The notes under the pieces are model-generated. The model saw only the letters and a list, made by a program, of their open reading frames with translations. It was not told the DNA's origin and did not search any database. Position numbers and translations under genes: made by a program. Of a DNA stretch of 64,000 bases, positions 1 through 14,700 are shown piece after piece (the stretch's first letter is position 1; every line of letters starts with the position of its first letter). This DNA is from Aurelia coerulea (lineage: Eukaryota; Cnidaria; Scyphozoa; Semaeostomeae; Ulmaridae). Location: the NCBI GenBank assembly GCA_039566865.1, contig CM076954.1, forward strand, positions 13,540,001 to 13,604,000, in the 5' to 3' direction.

Positions 1-16
1 ATTTTGGGACACCCGG
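1..16. mobile_element. Right end of another GGGTGTCCC element
   Basis: ATTTTGGGACACCCGG followed by TA is the terminus of the same family; the rest lies outside the window. Confidence 0.7.
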
Positions 17-124
17 TATTTGCCATCGTAAAATAAACTATATGCTTATCAATCGAGGGCAGAGCTCACGGATTGACAGTCTGTCTAAAACATTTCCTTT
101 GTTAAATAATGAAGAGCAAAGCAG

Positions 125-399
125 CCCAGGGGGGGGGGGGGGGGGGTACTTCACTTTCAATTGTACGGGGGTGTGCACTCCAAGAAAACATTTTTCACCC
201 GGCTTTAGAAATTTTCCCTCGAAATGATAGCCGGCTTTAGAAAAAATCGACGAAAAGCATACCCCAAAGCGTAAACATCGGCAAAAATCATACCGCCCCA
301 AAACGTAAAAATTCGTCGAAAAACAATGAAATAACACTTTTGACGACCGAATATAACACTTTTGACGACCGAATATACTAAGTACCCCCCCCCCCCGGC
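125..399. mobile_element. Poly-G foldback MITE with 8-bp TSD
   Basis: Ends are a long G-run followed by GTACT and the inverted AGTAC plus C-run. CAAAGCAG occurs directly before (117-124) and after (400-407), a likely target duplication. Interior has repeated CGGCTTTAGAAA and GCATACC motifs. Confidence 0.7.
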
Positions 400-1017
400 C
401 AAAGCAGGCATCCTCTCTGCTCTCTGTATAATTTGAAGAAAACTATCCAAAGACAGAGCGGATTTTTTTCTTTTAATTGTAAATTTTGAAAACATTGTAC
501 ATAAGTTTTAAACATTGAACATAGTTCTATATTTGATTAATAGCTTTTTAACTGATTTTTTGTATAATAGATCATAATTAATGTTTTTATCGGGGGAGGG
601 CCCCTTGAAAACCAGCTTATGCTGAAGAGCAACCCACTGGCAACCCTCCTTAAAGAATTGAAAATGAAATGAAGAAAATATAAGCAACTTGTGAACGGTA
701 ACTGGAATATGAAGAAACCAAGAAATGGAAGCACATTATGAAATTCTTTCCAATGCAAAATAATCCAATGGTAATTGAACGAAATGTTGCAAGAATGGGT
801 TTTCGGCAAAACTAGATTTTCAGTCTCGGTCTCCTCGGCAGTAAATGGGTTATATTTTTCCACTTGAAGCTAAACTTGATTGATTTTACGTTTTCTCAAT
901 GCCTTAAATAAATGGAAGTCAAAGTATAGCTAGCCAAAATATTTCGAAGCAATTAGCATCTTTCAATTTTTAATTTTCATGAAATTTTGAAAAAGGAGAA
1001 CTCAATTATGATATTAC

Positions 1018-2791
1018 CTGGCCAAACTTGCGATGAGGTACGACATCTCTGCTCTTGTTGCCTGATCTGATGCTGCTCATCAAGACTCAATCGATCCATA
1101 TTCCGGGACAGACTTGACGCAAAATTCGTGATTGAAGTCAATGCACCAACAGATGTATGTCTCACAAATGATCCCATACCACTCCTGATCCCAGACACGA
1201 AAGCTGATGGTCCTCTGGTCAGGCCATCATACGGCAATGTGAAAAAGTCAACAATACCTTGTCCGATACTGCTGATAAATCCGGTCGGATTGGCAAGAAT
1301 TTCTAGCGAACCGAGCATAAGTCCAGCCCTGACGAGAGCTTGAGTAGCATAATGGTACAAAATCCATCGTGTTAGTTCTTTCTGTGTTGTTCTCGCAGGG
1401 CAGATAGCAAACTTACCGAGAACGATAGGCATATGATCCGTCGCCAGGAACATCTTGATGGAAGCATGTATGCTTAATAGAATCCTGATGTCATCAATTT
1501 CCACGTCACCAACATTAATCGGATGCAGGATGCGATTTGCAGCCGATGTCAGCTCGATTAATGTTGCATCTTTCTTGCTTGTTTCGTACGACTGTCGGGG
1601 TGGAGAGTAAGAATCGAGAAGACTCATTATACGATATATGAATGTATCTTCAGCATAAACTTCTAAAGGTTGGGTATGTATTGCCACGTTGTCAATAAAA
1701 GCAAGGTTATTGTTGCATTTAAAGGCCTTGATTGTTGTCCTGAAAAAAGAACGACACGAGCTCGCGGGCATCTCACTGAACGGCGCATTTTGTGGGGATT
1801 CCCCTCTATATCTTTGCGAAACTTCTCTGAGTGGCAGAAGAACAACAGGGAAATGATCATAATCATCTGTACTTTGATTATCAATCTGAAGCGCTCCAAT
1901 AGCAATCGAGAGAACAGACTCGCTTCCAACGTCTGGACATGGCTCTGGAGGCAGTAGATTGTGATGTATGGCTAAATCATTCAATGTGATAGCACATACT
2001 TCCTCACGTAACTCATCGTCCAGAATGATGACATCTATGCTTGTTATGTGGCTAGCTACAGCAGGAATATCAAGCGAGGCCTTCACACCAGACCTTCCAT
2101 GAATGCCGTTCGTTACAGTAACATAAAAACAGTTCGCTGCCTTTTCACAACAAAGATGTAGTTTCTGTGATCCTATGGTAATTTCAGAAATGCCATTCTT
2201 CGAGTCTAAAGAAACTATTTCCGAGTAATCTTTATTCTTAGAATCTGAGCAAAGCTGAAGTTTTAGAAAACCCTCCAACACGCCCCCTATCTTCGGAAAA
2301 TTGTCTCTGAAAGCTTGACATTGAATACCAGTGCTTTCGTTAGAACGGACTTCCCTAGATGGCTCCCATATTGCATCTGACTCGGTTTTACGCTTCTTAC
2401 CATCAGCCTCTCTTTCAGCTGATGCTGGTGTTACGATAATATCGAATGCAGTCTGATTGGTGAAAACCACGCTCGGGCATGGGTCATTGTCCAGAAAGAT
2501 ATTGATAACACTATCTTGCAAGTATGATGTCATGGCAACAAGAAGTGGCTTGTCTTCGATTCCTCGCAGCAACATATTCTCTCGCAGATGATCTCGGGAT
2601 AAATCGAATGCATGACCATTGTGGAGAGTTTCGGGGGATTCTTCGGATGCGTAAAAGAAGAAACGAATGGAGAATTCTGATAAATCAGGGAGGTGAGTCA
2701 TCGAAGAATCTGTTTCTTGTATCAAAGAAACTTGATGGATGTTTGATGGGCTGGTCGTCAGAATGATGTCACTGCAAACTGCATTCTTTAT
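1018..2791 (-). CDS. VPS13B: VPS13B exon 33 (last exon in window)
   Basis: Codons 2983-3573 plus one base (1774 bases, phase 0 to 1). Acceptor TTTTCATTTTAG, donor CCAG/GTAATA. Contains DIIVTPASAER, LEVYAEDTFIYRIMSLLDSY (human LYVEDTFVYYIKTLFDTY), DDIRILLSIHASIKMFLATD, and the C-terminal helical domain start LTRGPSAFVSG and NMDRLSLDEQH. The true stop codon must be left of base 1. Confidence 0.95.
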
Positions 2792-5700
2792 CTAAAATGA
2801 AAAGAACTAACATTCAGCTTTTGCTTCTGGGTCCTTAATAAAGGGACAGACTAATGATAGCACGTGCAATAAATACAGACCATATGGATTTTAAAGAATA
2901 GAGGGTTGCTTGAAAATATAATAATATAATTTTTCTCCTGTCACACGTATTTTCATTTCATTATATCCCCAATTTACATTTGATAATGTTTTCAAGTCAA
3001 TGTTGGTCTTCACTATCTAAAGACTCAAACTCGGGGTTTTTCCGACTCAAATCTAAGGATATTCATCGTGACCTCTAAAGCTCATGAAAATCATTGTTGA
3101 AAGACATCAAATAAAAATACTCAAAAATCAGTGTCAACATTCCAATTTAAATTGTGCATGAATTCAATGATAAATAAAATCAAGATCACTTTACAAATTA
3201 TCTCGCATCAACACATGTTTTGAAAGAATTCACGCTTCCTTCTACAGGGCATCCCAACAAATTGTGCCCTGTTTATGTGGCTACTGTGGGGGAGATATAA
3301 CTTCTGTTGTGTTGATTTTTATATAATTGCATAGGATGGGCTCAACTTAGAATTAGAGACCTTGCTTGAGCCCATCTGAAACGTAGTTGCTGATTTATAG
3401 AGCAGGAAAGGCAAAATTAGTGGTTGCTTCAAAAACAGCACTATCGTTCTCCATAAATAAAGTACATTTTGAAAGAAAAGGGTTCAGCACTGTATCTAAA
3501 TATTGTATACACAGCATGTCAATAACGCTATTTATCTATAAGACAACACAACTAGCCCCATCAAAAATGTAGAAAAAACTTGAATGCTAGAAATGCTATT
3601 TTTGAAGCAACCACTCATTTTTTCCTTTCTTCCCGGGGGGGGGGGGGTACTTAGTATATTTTGCTGACGGGATGTGCACTCCTTTCCGGGTATCGTTTTC
3701 GCCTCTTTTTTCTAACACCGGGTATGAAAAGACGGCAATTTTTCTAAAGCCGGTTGTCAACAGTCTAATTTCATTGTTTTTCGGCAAACTTTTACTTTTC
3801 AGGGTATGCTTTTCGCCTTACGTTGTGGGGTATGCTTTTCGCCGATTTTTTCTGAAGCCAGCTATCACTTCGAGAGAAAATGTCTAAAGCAGGGTGAAAA
3901 ATGCTTTTCTTGGAGTGCTCACCTCCGTACAATTCCTTTCTTGCGCCATAAATCAGGAACCCTTTGTGAGGTTGAGTCAGACGGGATCTCAAATTTTCTA
4001 AGGTGAACCCTATACTATGCATTTGTGTAAAAAAGGCACAATAGAATTTACAATTCCTCCACAGCAGCCATACAAACGGGCGGGGCATACCTTTTGGGAT
4101 ACCCTCTATGGCCCTGTACAAAATAACAATTAAAAATTTACCTGTACATAATCACCATCACATAGTGTAGGAAAGCATTTCAGAGTAACTCCAGTGGCAT
4201 TATGAACACAGAATCTTTCTCTGATATTAACAATAATGATACCATTTCGAATTTTAGAAGACAATGCAAACTGCAAACAAGAATTTCCCTCTCGGTTGAT
4301 GATAGTGAAGCTAGTCGAGGCGTGTGGAGAGAGTTCTTCCACTTGATGGTTGTCAAAAGTGGCACGTGATTTTGCCTCAAAATGTTCTAAGAGACGGAGT
4401 TCATTTGACCATTGAACATCAGAACGATCGAGAAGTCGTTTGCCAAACTGGATAACGCCCTATGGAGAAAACAGAAATGTAAAGTGATTTAAGAACTTTA
4501 AGTTGCTGCATATTAGATAAGTGATATAAAAAGATTTAAGAAGTTTATTCTCAAAACAACTATAGAAACTTGTCTAATTCCCCCTGCTTTCCAAAGCATA
4601 TGTGTTTCATCATTTTTTCAAGGGAGTAGTAAAACATGGTTAATCATTCTATTGTCAAAAGCTGCAAGAGGGGGGATCTTGTAGCTACAAGCAAAGGTTT
4701 GAGGACCTAAGCGTAACATTTTTTTTCTTCTTCGTGAACAGGCCCGTAGGAAGCGGGGGTGGGGGGTAGGGGGGGGGCTCAAGCCCCCCCCCCTAATAAT
4801 TTTGAAAACAATGGTGCTATGTCACACGAATTAATTAGATGTATTGTTCTCTATTGTTTTAAGAACAATCCCCCCCCCAATCCGAAGCTTCTTCCTACGG
4901 CCCTGTCGTGAATGGTCTGCTCGAAGCACCCATGACATGTCCATTGCTAACGCCGATGAAACCATTGCCATTGGCACCTTCTTGTCTACATTTCTACCAA
5001 GCATCCGAAGGCACTTTTTAGGACACTGAGAAGCTGAGCTTATCGAGGCAGCGTCAGGTCTTTCCTCTCGATCTGACCACACCTCATGATTTCTTTCGCC
5101 TGGAATTATAGTGAGTTGGGGACTCTCCTCCCTCTACGCACATAATCCCAACGAATTGAAGCAAGCATTTCTCCGAGGAGAGACGTGTACAGAAATTTTT
5201 AGTGTGTGCGGTGGTACATTTCCAGGCAGCCAGCTTTGGTCTTCAATCCACGACCTTCATCAAGGAGGGTGAGCGTGCTAGCCACTACACTAACCTAGCC
5301 TCAACTGGACTTTTTAACGTTGAATAAAATTTTGAAACAAGAAACAAAAATTTCAAAGAATTCTGGCAGCAAACGTAGATGCTGTTGCAAGGATATTGCT
5401 AGGAATTTAAAAAAACTGACGTTGTGCCTAGGCCTGTGTCAAAATGGGGTAGAAGAGGTAAATTCAGAGACATTCGCGTAGGAATGCCATTCGCAGCGCA
5501 ATGAATTCAAATCAAAAGTGACGAAGAAGACCATTGTATAGCAAATGTAAGAAGGAGAAAAAAGGATGACGGTAGAGAATGTCTCAATAAGAAGCGGTAA
5601 CGCAGAACTTTTTACCTGAATAGCCGGAGACGTAACTGTACCATTCTTTTTAAGTTCCCATATAAGATGTGTCTCAGGATCTCTGAGAACCAAATCTTCG

Positions 5701-8700
5701 CTTGAGCTGTTATTGATGACAAACTTTGGTCTGATTTCGATAATAATTGCTGGCAGGCTAGGCCATCTCTGTAATAACTGGCATTGCAGATCTGCATTGG
5801 ATGTGCGAGCTAGGGCTTTGGGACTCCTTTGAGGCATAATTCTTGGTGGCTCTTCTTCTTGTATGGAGCTATAAGGGTGAAAATACTGGGTGAGCAAAAA
5901 AGAAGTACCATGTTTCCCTAATTATATAGCTTGCAGACTTTATAATTCATTTGTTTCAAAATTTGTTTGCGAACAGAGAAGAAGAAGAAGGATCACCTAT
6001 GGTCTCACAAGTCATTAGTTACGAACAATTTTCCAAAAATGATTCCAAAAATAGCCTTAAATAATGAAATCATCGTAATAAACCCAGAAATGCAGCATTA
6101 GACACTGTAATCTGTGAAAAGAAAACTGTTCGCTCTTGTAAAAGAATAACAACCACATTAAACCTGTAACTAGGAAGGAAACTGTAAATCCTGCAAGAGA
6201 AGCAACGTCTTGCAAGATTCAACGGTTTTCTTCCCATAGTTACAGGTTTATTTTGGTAGTTATTCTTTCACATGAGCTAATAGTTTTCTTTCCACAGATT
6301 ACAGTATCTAATGTTGCGTTTGTGGGTTTGTTACGATGAGTCTGCTATTCAAAGCTATTTTCAAAAATGATGTTACGAAACTCTCAAAGTAGGCCTAGAG
6401 TTGGAATCATTTACTATGCTCGTAAGTGCAATTTTCAGAACAATGAAAAAAACCTTTGCAGAATTGAAAGATAAAGATTGCATCCAGGGACCAAAGAAAC
6501 AGCAATTGTTACCACCTTTGACAGAAGCTCTTATAGCTATGGAAAGGAACTGCCACGTCAATCTGAATCGGAGAGCGAAAATCGTATCCTGAAAGATGTC
6601 TATAGAGTGGTGTCGTCGATTATGCCCATGTCGTCGCGAACTTTTGAAATTAGAACCTCAAAGCGCTATAAATGACGAAAACCAAGTAGCCAGGTGATAT
6701 CACCAACTAATGGGAACAACACGAGAGAGTGTTATGCTTTTACATCAAATCTACATTTTGATTTTACAAGAATTTCGAAGATGGCAGTAAAAACGGCATT
6801 TTCTTCGGGTGTCCCTCATTATGGCCGAAGGGCAAACAAGTTACGCTTCTCCACAGTCAAAGTGCCAATAAGAGCAATAGTTTTAATTGCTGTTATTTGT
6901 TTATCATTGAGCACTTTTAACATTAAAATTTAAATGAGACTTGACCTAAACGTCGAGTTTTGGCTATAGAAATGCATGCTTTCACTTGTTGTTAATTCTG
7001 CCGTGCATTCATACATACATTTTTGCCGCACAATCCTAAAATGAAAATAAATCAAATCTAATGCTGCATTTTTTAGATTTCATTGATTTTCAAGTCTGTA
7101 ATTAAGATTTTCACGAAATTCAACGCTTTTTGGAATGAAATGCAAACTGGTGGGCGAAAAAAATCGAAAAAGTGGCAATCAAACTTTATTGCCTCAAATC
7201 TACATTTGAAATCAAATTTGCTTGGCTTCATTGTAGATCTTTGTTTCTTAAAAATCAAGTCAGACAAAAGATTCAAACTATAAGGTGCTGAGCGAAAGAA
7301 ACGAAAAGAAGGAATTTAAATAGAAACGTGAAATTGAAACATACTTGCAGAGTCGGTTACAAATGTGAACAAAATATCTTGTCGGGTTTCAATGCAAATA
7401 ACTGAAGCTTTAGATAAGGTCAATTATGATAAAACTGACGCATGGCCGTAGGAAGCAGCTTCCGATTGGGGGAGGGGGCAATTGTTCCTCAAATGAAAGA
7501 GAACAATACATCTAATCAATAATTGTGACGTAGCACAATTGTTTTCAAAATTATTGGGGGGGTTTGAGCCCCCCTGCCCCCCCACGCTTCCTACGGGCCT
7601 GAACTGACATCAGCCAAGATTTCCCGAGCAATTTTTAATGTGATTACAACTTTCCAGTCTCCTGAAATTTCAATTTCTCTCACTAATTAGCCATAATGGG
7701 CCACCGGCCATAATGGGCGACACCACTCTATAATAATCAAATAACAAGAGGATCATAAAACAAGAATTTGGGATGGTACATGAGGAAACGGGACAAGAAT
7801 TACCATCGTATATCTCGTTAGATTCCGATCAGTTTCAATTTCAAACGAACACAGCGATGAAAATTTCAAACGAACACAGCGATGATATGACCTTAGTTGT
7901 TAGGGATACGAACAGGCTAAGTTGTCAGCCTCGAGGAATCCCCCCAAAAGGGCTCCAGATCGCATGCACAGTAACGATTTACTTCACTTATGTAATATGC
8001 AAATTAGCTTGACCGTTGAGAACAAGGGAAGAAACAAGAGCAGCGATGCGCTTGACAGCGTGAGCCCAACGTCGATTCGCTCTCAACAAAGCAGAAACGC
8101 AACGTATCAAAACAATAGGGTCAGCACTTCATCTCCCCAACGATTAGAAAATCCACTCACCATCCATCTATATATGGCCACTCCGATTCAAAACGAATAT
8201 TTTGTAAATCCAACTTTTTCTTCTTCTTCAAAATATCAATGAATGTTGTATTCAAAGCCAGCGGTGGATCCGTACATTCATTCGTACCTTCCAGTTGAAA
8301 AATCAAATTGTACCATACATGAGGCTCGAAGCCTAGCATCTGAGGTGAGAATATAAAAGATGTTTTCATCATTGCAAGTGGGCGAGAGTAGAGTAAGCAG
8401 AGGGATAAGATAAGAAAATTATCAAATTACGTAAAGACGATATTTTTTGTAAAAATCTTGCTGCATTGGAATATCAATGTAAAACAAACGTATTTGAGCT
8501 ACCAGACAGGTTCTTCCATGGGTATTTTGGACACGATTTGTGTCGATCGTGTCCACAATACCTGGCCTAAATGTTACTAAATGAATAAATGTTATTCGTT
8601 ACCTTGCTTGTCTTCATTTCATGAGTATTTCTGTTCTGTTGCTTCGGCAGCCATTCTTGCTTACTTTTAACGGCCTAAGGTTTGAACAGTGCCGCGCTCT

Positions 8701-11700
8701 GAAAGTTATCACCTGGGAACTAGTTCCCAGAAGTCGTTTGAGGGCTGCGACGCTCTAGGAACTAGTTCTCAGGCGAAAACTTCAGAGCACGGCACTGTTC
8801 AAACCTTAGTCCGTTAAAAGTAAGCGAGAATAGCTGCCGAAGCAACAGGGCGGAGACACTCATGAAAAAAGACAAGCAAGGTAACGAACTACATTAATTC
8901 ATTGAGTAACATTTAGGCCAGGTATTGTGGACACGATGGACACAAATCGTGTCCACAATACCCATGGTTCTACATAGCCTGCGTGCAGAATTGACTAGTT
9001 TCTTTTCAGCGAGGTTCTTCTATGACAACAAATCAGTCGAGTCTGCGCAAAGGCTAGGTTCTACGTCTATGATGGGAGTTTTTGAAGACACTTTCCATAT
9101 TCATGTACGTGTGTACTTCCAAACCATGACAAAAATACTGTTTTCTACCATAAAATTGAACAAAAAATGCATTATGTTGGGCACTGTGCAAGCACAAAAG
9201 GACAAACTATTTTTATCCATTCTATATCCCTTTGGGACTGTTCATACAATCTGAGTTGTGTTCGCCAAAATACTTCATATTTTCATATTTCATATTTCAA
9301 TTTATTAAGAAGGGAAGCCCTTCAGCCTAGTGGCTGATTTTCAAAGGGCCCTCCACAAACAAACTTACAAAATATACACGTTAAAAATATCTAAGAATTA
9401 CTTACAATAATTATATACAACAAAACCGTAAAATCTAACAATGAAAAATAAAAGAAAAATGCATAAAACCAATAGACTGGGAAATTTCTCCAACAATCCA
9501 GCAACCAACGCAGCCCTCTATATTGCTTGTTAACGCCCCATGATATCTATACGGTAGTATATTAACCTATTTGCTAAACTTGCAAAACTTTCATTAGGAT
9601 GACCAGAAGTTTTTATCAAAGATTGCTGTCTGTCTAAGACTTTTCGAATTAGATATGATAAAAATCCAATCTATAAAAAACCAATTTTCGACCTCAGCCC
9701 CATTCTTCTCTCTTTACTAGCTTGCTGAATTCTGATTGACTTTCAAATTGCAAATTCACATTTTAAAGGGAATAGACATATCTATATCGACAAGCTGCTA
9801 TAAATAGGCTCAAGAAATGCCCACAAACCCATTGTTTCCTTCGCCATACAATGAAACCGCAGGCGTCAAAGTTGTTGAATACAATAGATTATATTTTTAA
9901 CTTGGCCCGGGCCAGATTTTAACTATGTCGATTCCCTTTAACTACTTGAAAGTGGGACTTAACTGTATTTCCTCCAAACAGATGAAAAATATTTCCCTAC
10001 CTCGATTTCTTGTCCACAGCCAGGTGAGAGAAGTTGACGCGTCTCTTCGCGATCACGCTGTTTTGCTGTCATGACAACGGGCCAACTAAGATGGTTGCGG
10101 ATAATAAACATTGGGCAAATGCAAACTTGTACTTGCGAGTATCTGCTATTGTTGATATGTGATACGTTGTACCATACATTTATTGTTTCCTCTTTGCTTG
10201 AAAGCTGGAAATAGAATCAAATAAAAGTTTAAGGATAAAATATATTGACATCGATTTTTAGCATTTGGTTAATGCTCATGTTTTCAGCGGTAAAAGGCAG
10301 GGGGATTGAACGGATGCAGATTCATCTGAATAAAAGCCGGCAAGTTCTCAAATCAAAACTGTCTCCCTTTTAAAGTGGTCACTTGCAAGGATTTCAAATT
10401 TGACAGCAGGCAAAATTCTGTTTAAAAAGAGACAATTTTCCGTGACAGCTGTGTAAGTTGAGGTGGCGAAAGCCCACTAATTTCTCGGTTTAATCTCTAA
10501 TCGCCAGTTTAGGGGTCAACGAAATGTAAAGCACACATGATTTCCAATAGACGATTGCACTAAAGATGGCATCACGGCAATTTACACATGATCCTTTGCG
10601 TCCAAAGAGGAGTTTTCCAATCAAATCAATCGGACACTCATTGAGGTGCAAATTCTTAGGGTAAAAATTCCCTGATGCCATCTTAAGCACAACCGTCTAT
10701 TAGCCCTAGTAATGTGAGAACCAGAAAAGGACAATTTTGTGAAACGAGAGTTCAGGCTTCAAAAAGACAAAGCGACTTGCCTTTCTAAAGAGTAGATTTC
10801 ACACCTCTGAGTGCACTCAACCAAAGCAAAATAAATAACTAAAGCAAAACATTATGGTCAGCTCAAGGGCGCCTACCTTGTAGGAAGTGTGTTTATTCCT
10901 AGTACTGTAGAGTAATTGGTGTCCTGTGACCCAGTACAGAGAGTGTCCTAGAACCGTACCGACCCAGAGTCAGTCCTCTCCAGGTCAAGATGACGTATGA
11001 ATAACTTTGTGGTTTCAAAGTCCGGTGTTTATGAAACACGAGATCAACTGTTATACGATCTGGCCACAGGGAATCAGACAGCGTGATTTTTGATAGGTCA
11101 ACACTAACAGACGTTAGAATTTGAAAATCCCTACAAAGATTAACAGGACTGGGTCATAGGACACCAATTACTACGCGTAAAGTACCGTGAATAAACACAC
11201 TTCCTACAAGGTAGGCGTCCTTGGTCGGCTGCGTTGAAAATGTGTGAAATCTATTCTTGAGACTGTCAAATGGCTTTGTCTTAAACGGAATGGTATCCTT
11301 TGTTTTACAAATTCACCCCTGCTGTGAGAACTAATGTTGGTTGTACCACATATAGCTTGTGCTAAACAGCTCTGAAGTGCGTTATTCTTTGAAATGAAAA
11401 TGAAGTAGAGTACCAGATAATTGATAAGGATTACCGTCAAAGGCATACATATATCCAGTCCATCATCATCATTTGCAATGGGTAAAGGAGTTGACCACAT
11501 GGTTATTCGGTCATGTTGAACAGATCTAACATATACTGAGGTAACAGTGCCAGGGGAAAATGACATTGATGGCCTCGTTGTGTCACATGGAACCACAAAG
11601 TTCTTTGAAACCTATGGAGAAACATAAGGTCAGGATTGAACTGCCAACACTATGCCGGACGTATATGTTTGTGAAAACATAGGAGAAAAATGTTGTCTTT

Positions 11701-14700
11701 GTAAAGCTTGCTTGGTACGGATGGATTTTATTTTTGTTTTGCTGTTGATAGATGACTTCACCGCGCTAATACACTAACATTTTATCTTAGGCCTAGTTTA
11801 TACATCGTATTTTTGCCGTGTCAAATAAAACTGTATTAAAAACGGCAGAATTTGCCATGTTTAAAAATCTGATTTACACATCATTTTTGCCGTGTTGGAT
11901 TGAAATCAAATGGTTAAAATGGCACTTTCTCAAAATGCACAAGCGCAGTGGCTGATTACACGGAGAAACCACGGACCATGGCCAAGAATTGATTAACCAA
12001 ATGGGGCAGAAATACGAAGTTTAAATCAAGTCGTTTTTCTGCCGTTTGATACGACAGACCTGGTGAACTCCTGCCGCTTTATCTATTTAAAACGGCAGGT
12101 GATTCAAGCATCGTTTTTATGTCAAATTTAATTAACACTTAGACGTTTTTAGCAGCATCTATTAGACTCGATATGGCAAACAAATTTTGTTTAAACTGGG
12201 CCTAATAAATAATAAACTGGGTTAACGCATTCGTCTTTGCAAGACATTCAATGCCAGGCGAAAGGCCTCATACTGTCTGGCTGCACTGATGAGCCCTGAA
12301 TTGGGCGAAACTGGTCTGTAGCATGACTTATGAGGTGCTTTGATCATTTCTCTCTTCAATGCTAATATTTTATCTTACAAAACTGAAGTGTTTTAGAACT
12401 TGCGCAATGTCTTACCCTGGGTACCAGACTTAATGTTTGTGAATTACAAAGGAAGAAAATAGGCGAAATGGTTTCGACTGAAAAATTTGATGATATCAAA
12501 ACAAAAATCAAAATATGCATTCATAGAGCAAACATTGATGATTGATGGAGTTTCATCAAAAAGTTCAAAATCCATCCGCACAAGGACATTCTATGCAAAA
12601 TGTTTTTCTCTAATGCTGTTTGAGCCACTTCTTCCACATCTACGTTTAAGCCACTCAAATTGATGCTTTGCTTGCTGACAGTAATTTAACAATGAATTTA
12701 CACAATAGAATAAACAGTAGATGTCTCTGTCAACAAACCCAAATTTTTAAATTTTTTAAAAAGGAAAAATAAATGAGGATGTGTAAACGACTCGAGAGAG
12801 TTTCGTTATGATGGCCTGTCAGGACTACTAAGCAAGTTCCAGAGTGGCCGAGCGGCTTATGCAGTTCTTGTTAAGTAACTGAAGTTTAAGCTTGGGTGAA
12901 TGATGTCACAATCTGGCCTTCCAAAGTTCTGAACAAACAACTCATTTTCCCATCTTTCGGAAAGGATGTTAAACTAGGGGTACAATGCCTGGATGCGGAA
13001 CGCACTGCTCATAGTATGCATAAATTAGCTGTAAGATAGACATCTCTTTGTCTTACTTAAAACTAACCATTGATGATGAAACGTGATGATGAAATGTGCT
13101 GTGTCTGTTTGTCTCTTCAATTCAACTCTCTGTTCATCTCTCTTGGCAACCAACAGGAATCATTGAAGACACTTTTCACTGCCTGTGTCTTTAAAGAGAA
13201 GACCCCATTCAATACGAAGACCATCTTTTTCAAAATTATCTGCACTATTTATTGACCAAAAATGTTGTTCATAGTTGAAGACACATGTTCATACCTGTGT
13301 TATCTTCTGTTGTTGTAGCTGTCCAATGACTTCGACGTGGTGTAGAATTAATTCAAATTCTAAATCTCTCTTGAGACAATTTCGGAAAACGAGCCCGCCA
13401 CTGATGATGATCTACAAAAATTGAAGGAGGCAATGCTGAAGAGATACGGAGAAGTGAAACTTGAATTTAGGCTTATATTACAGAGATGTGAGAATATGTC
13501 TAAATGAATTTTAATTGAGTTGATTGGTCTATCTATAATGAAACACAACCAAAAAAAATTTGTCCTTCATCATCGTCATCATCATTTATTTATTTACAAA
13601 GTAGGCTGAAACAAAACCATAGCTAAAATTACAGCTAATTAAGGCCTACTTATTCACAAAATTTACAATCTAATCTAAAAATAATATGAATATGTATAAT
13701 TACAATAATTTCAATAACTATCCTGTTATGAACCCAACCTGTTGTACATATGTTTTGCAAAGCCTACAGTTGCATTTATCACCATTCCAGCACCTTATTT
13801 GCTTTTTGAAAATTTGAAGGGTGCTGGAGTCTCTTATCTCGTGTGGTAGCAGCTGCCACATTCTATTTCCAAGGAAAGCTACGGACTCGATTCCAAAGGA
13901 CGTAGTGCGTACTTTTGGAAGCAGCGCGTCGGTCCCATGCCTCAAGTCGTAGCCAGTGTTCCGAAACTAGAAATTAAAGTACCTGTTTTTGGATGCCACC
14001 AATCCTTCTCACTTCAATATGAAGTAATGAGTTGTGTGTGCTATGTTTTATGGTCCTTGAACAGCCATTCACATCATCAATATCAAAAGGAAGACTCCAT
14101 TTCCAGTCACCAATAGAATCGATGCAGAGATGTAGAGCTCGGTTATGAGGAGACCTCCAGCTATATGGATACATCTGGCCACTTGCAAGTTGAATATCTT
14201 CGTCTGTATCGATCTATAAAGTAAAAATAGTGGGCTCCTGTTCTTATATATATTCGTGGGATGGGCAGTAAAAAACAAAGGACTCCTAGATTGAGAGGTC
14301 TGAAGACTCTTATGGAGGAATGCTAGAGTAGATTGTGATGGTCTAATCACATCTACAAGATTGCTAATGCTCGAACCATTCCTGACATCTTCTTAAAAAT
14401 CATTGGCAGAAAGTTTTCATGAATTAAATCGGCGGTACTTATAGAGCTCAAACCATTTGTCTCAGAAACACGAATTAAAGCTTAAGACTTTTTCTTGCGG
14501 AGCCAAATAGCTCAAAAATGAGACGACCACACAGTGCCATCACCCAAATTGATACCAGCTCCTGGAATCCATCCTTTGAAAAGAAGCGTTCCTGAGTAAC
14601 TGCATTATTTTATTGCTGCAGCTACAGAACAAGAACTTCTTATCACATAAATCGATTATTCCTTACACTAGGAGTAGAATCATGTACAGGGTGTCCCAAA

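Larger units (their letters stand above)
1..1017. other. VPS13B intron beyond exon 33, partial
   Basis: Only the poly-G MITE (125-399) and a transposon end (1-16) are recognised. No segment resembles the missing VPS13B C-terminal exons. Confidence 0.6.

Noticed and set aside
537..863. Minus-strand frame of 108 codons as the next VPS13B exon
   Set aside because: Its sequence does not resemble the C-terminal region expected next, and splice sites do not fit.
7773..8242. Overlapping plus-strand frames of 79 and 106 codons
   Set aside because: They partly overlap exon 30 on the other strand and resemble nothing; probably shadow frames plus intron sequence.
8286..8287. Internal GT in exon 30 as an alternative donor
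   Set aside because: It would end the exon in phase 1, which does not fit exon 31, and would drop the conserved WPY block.
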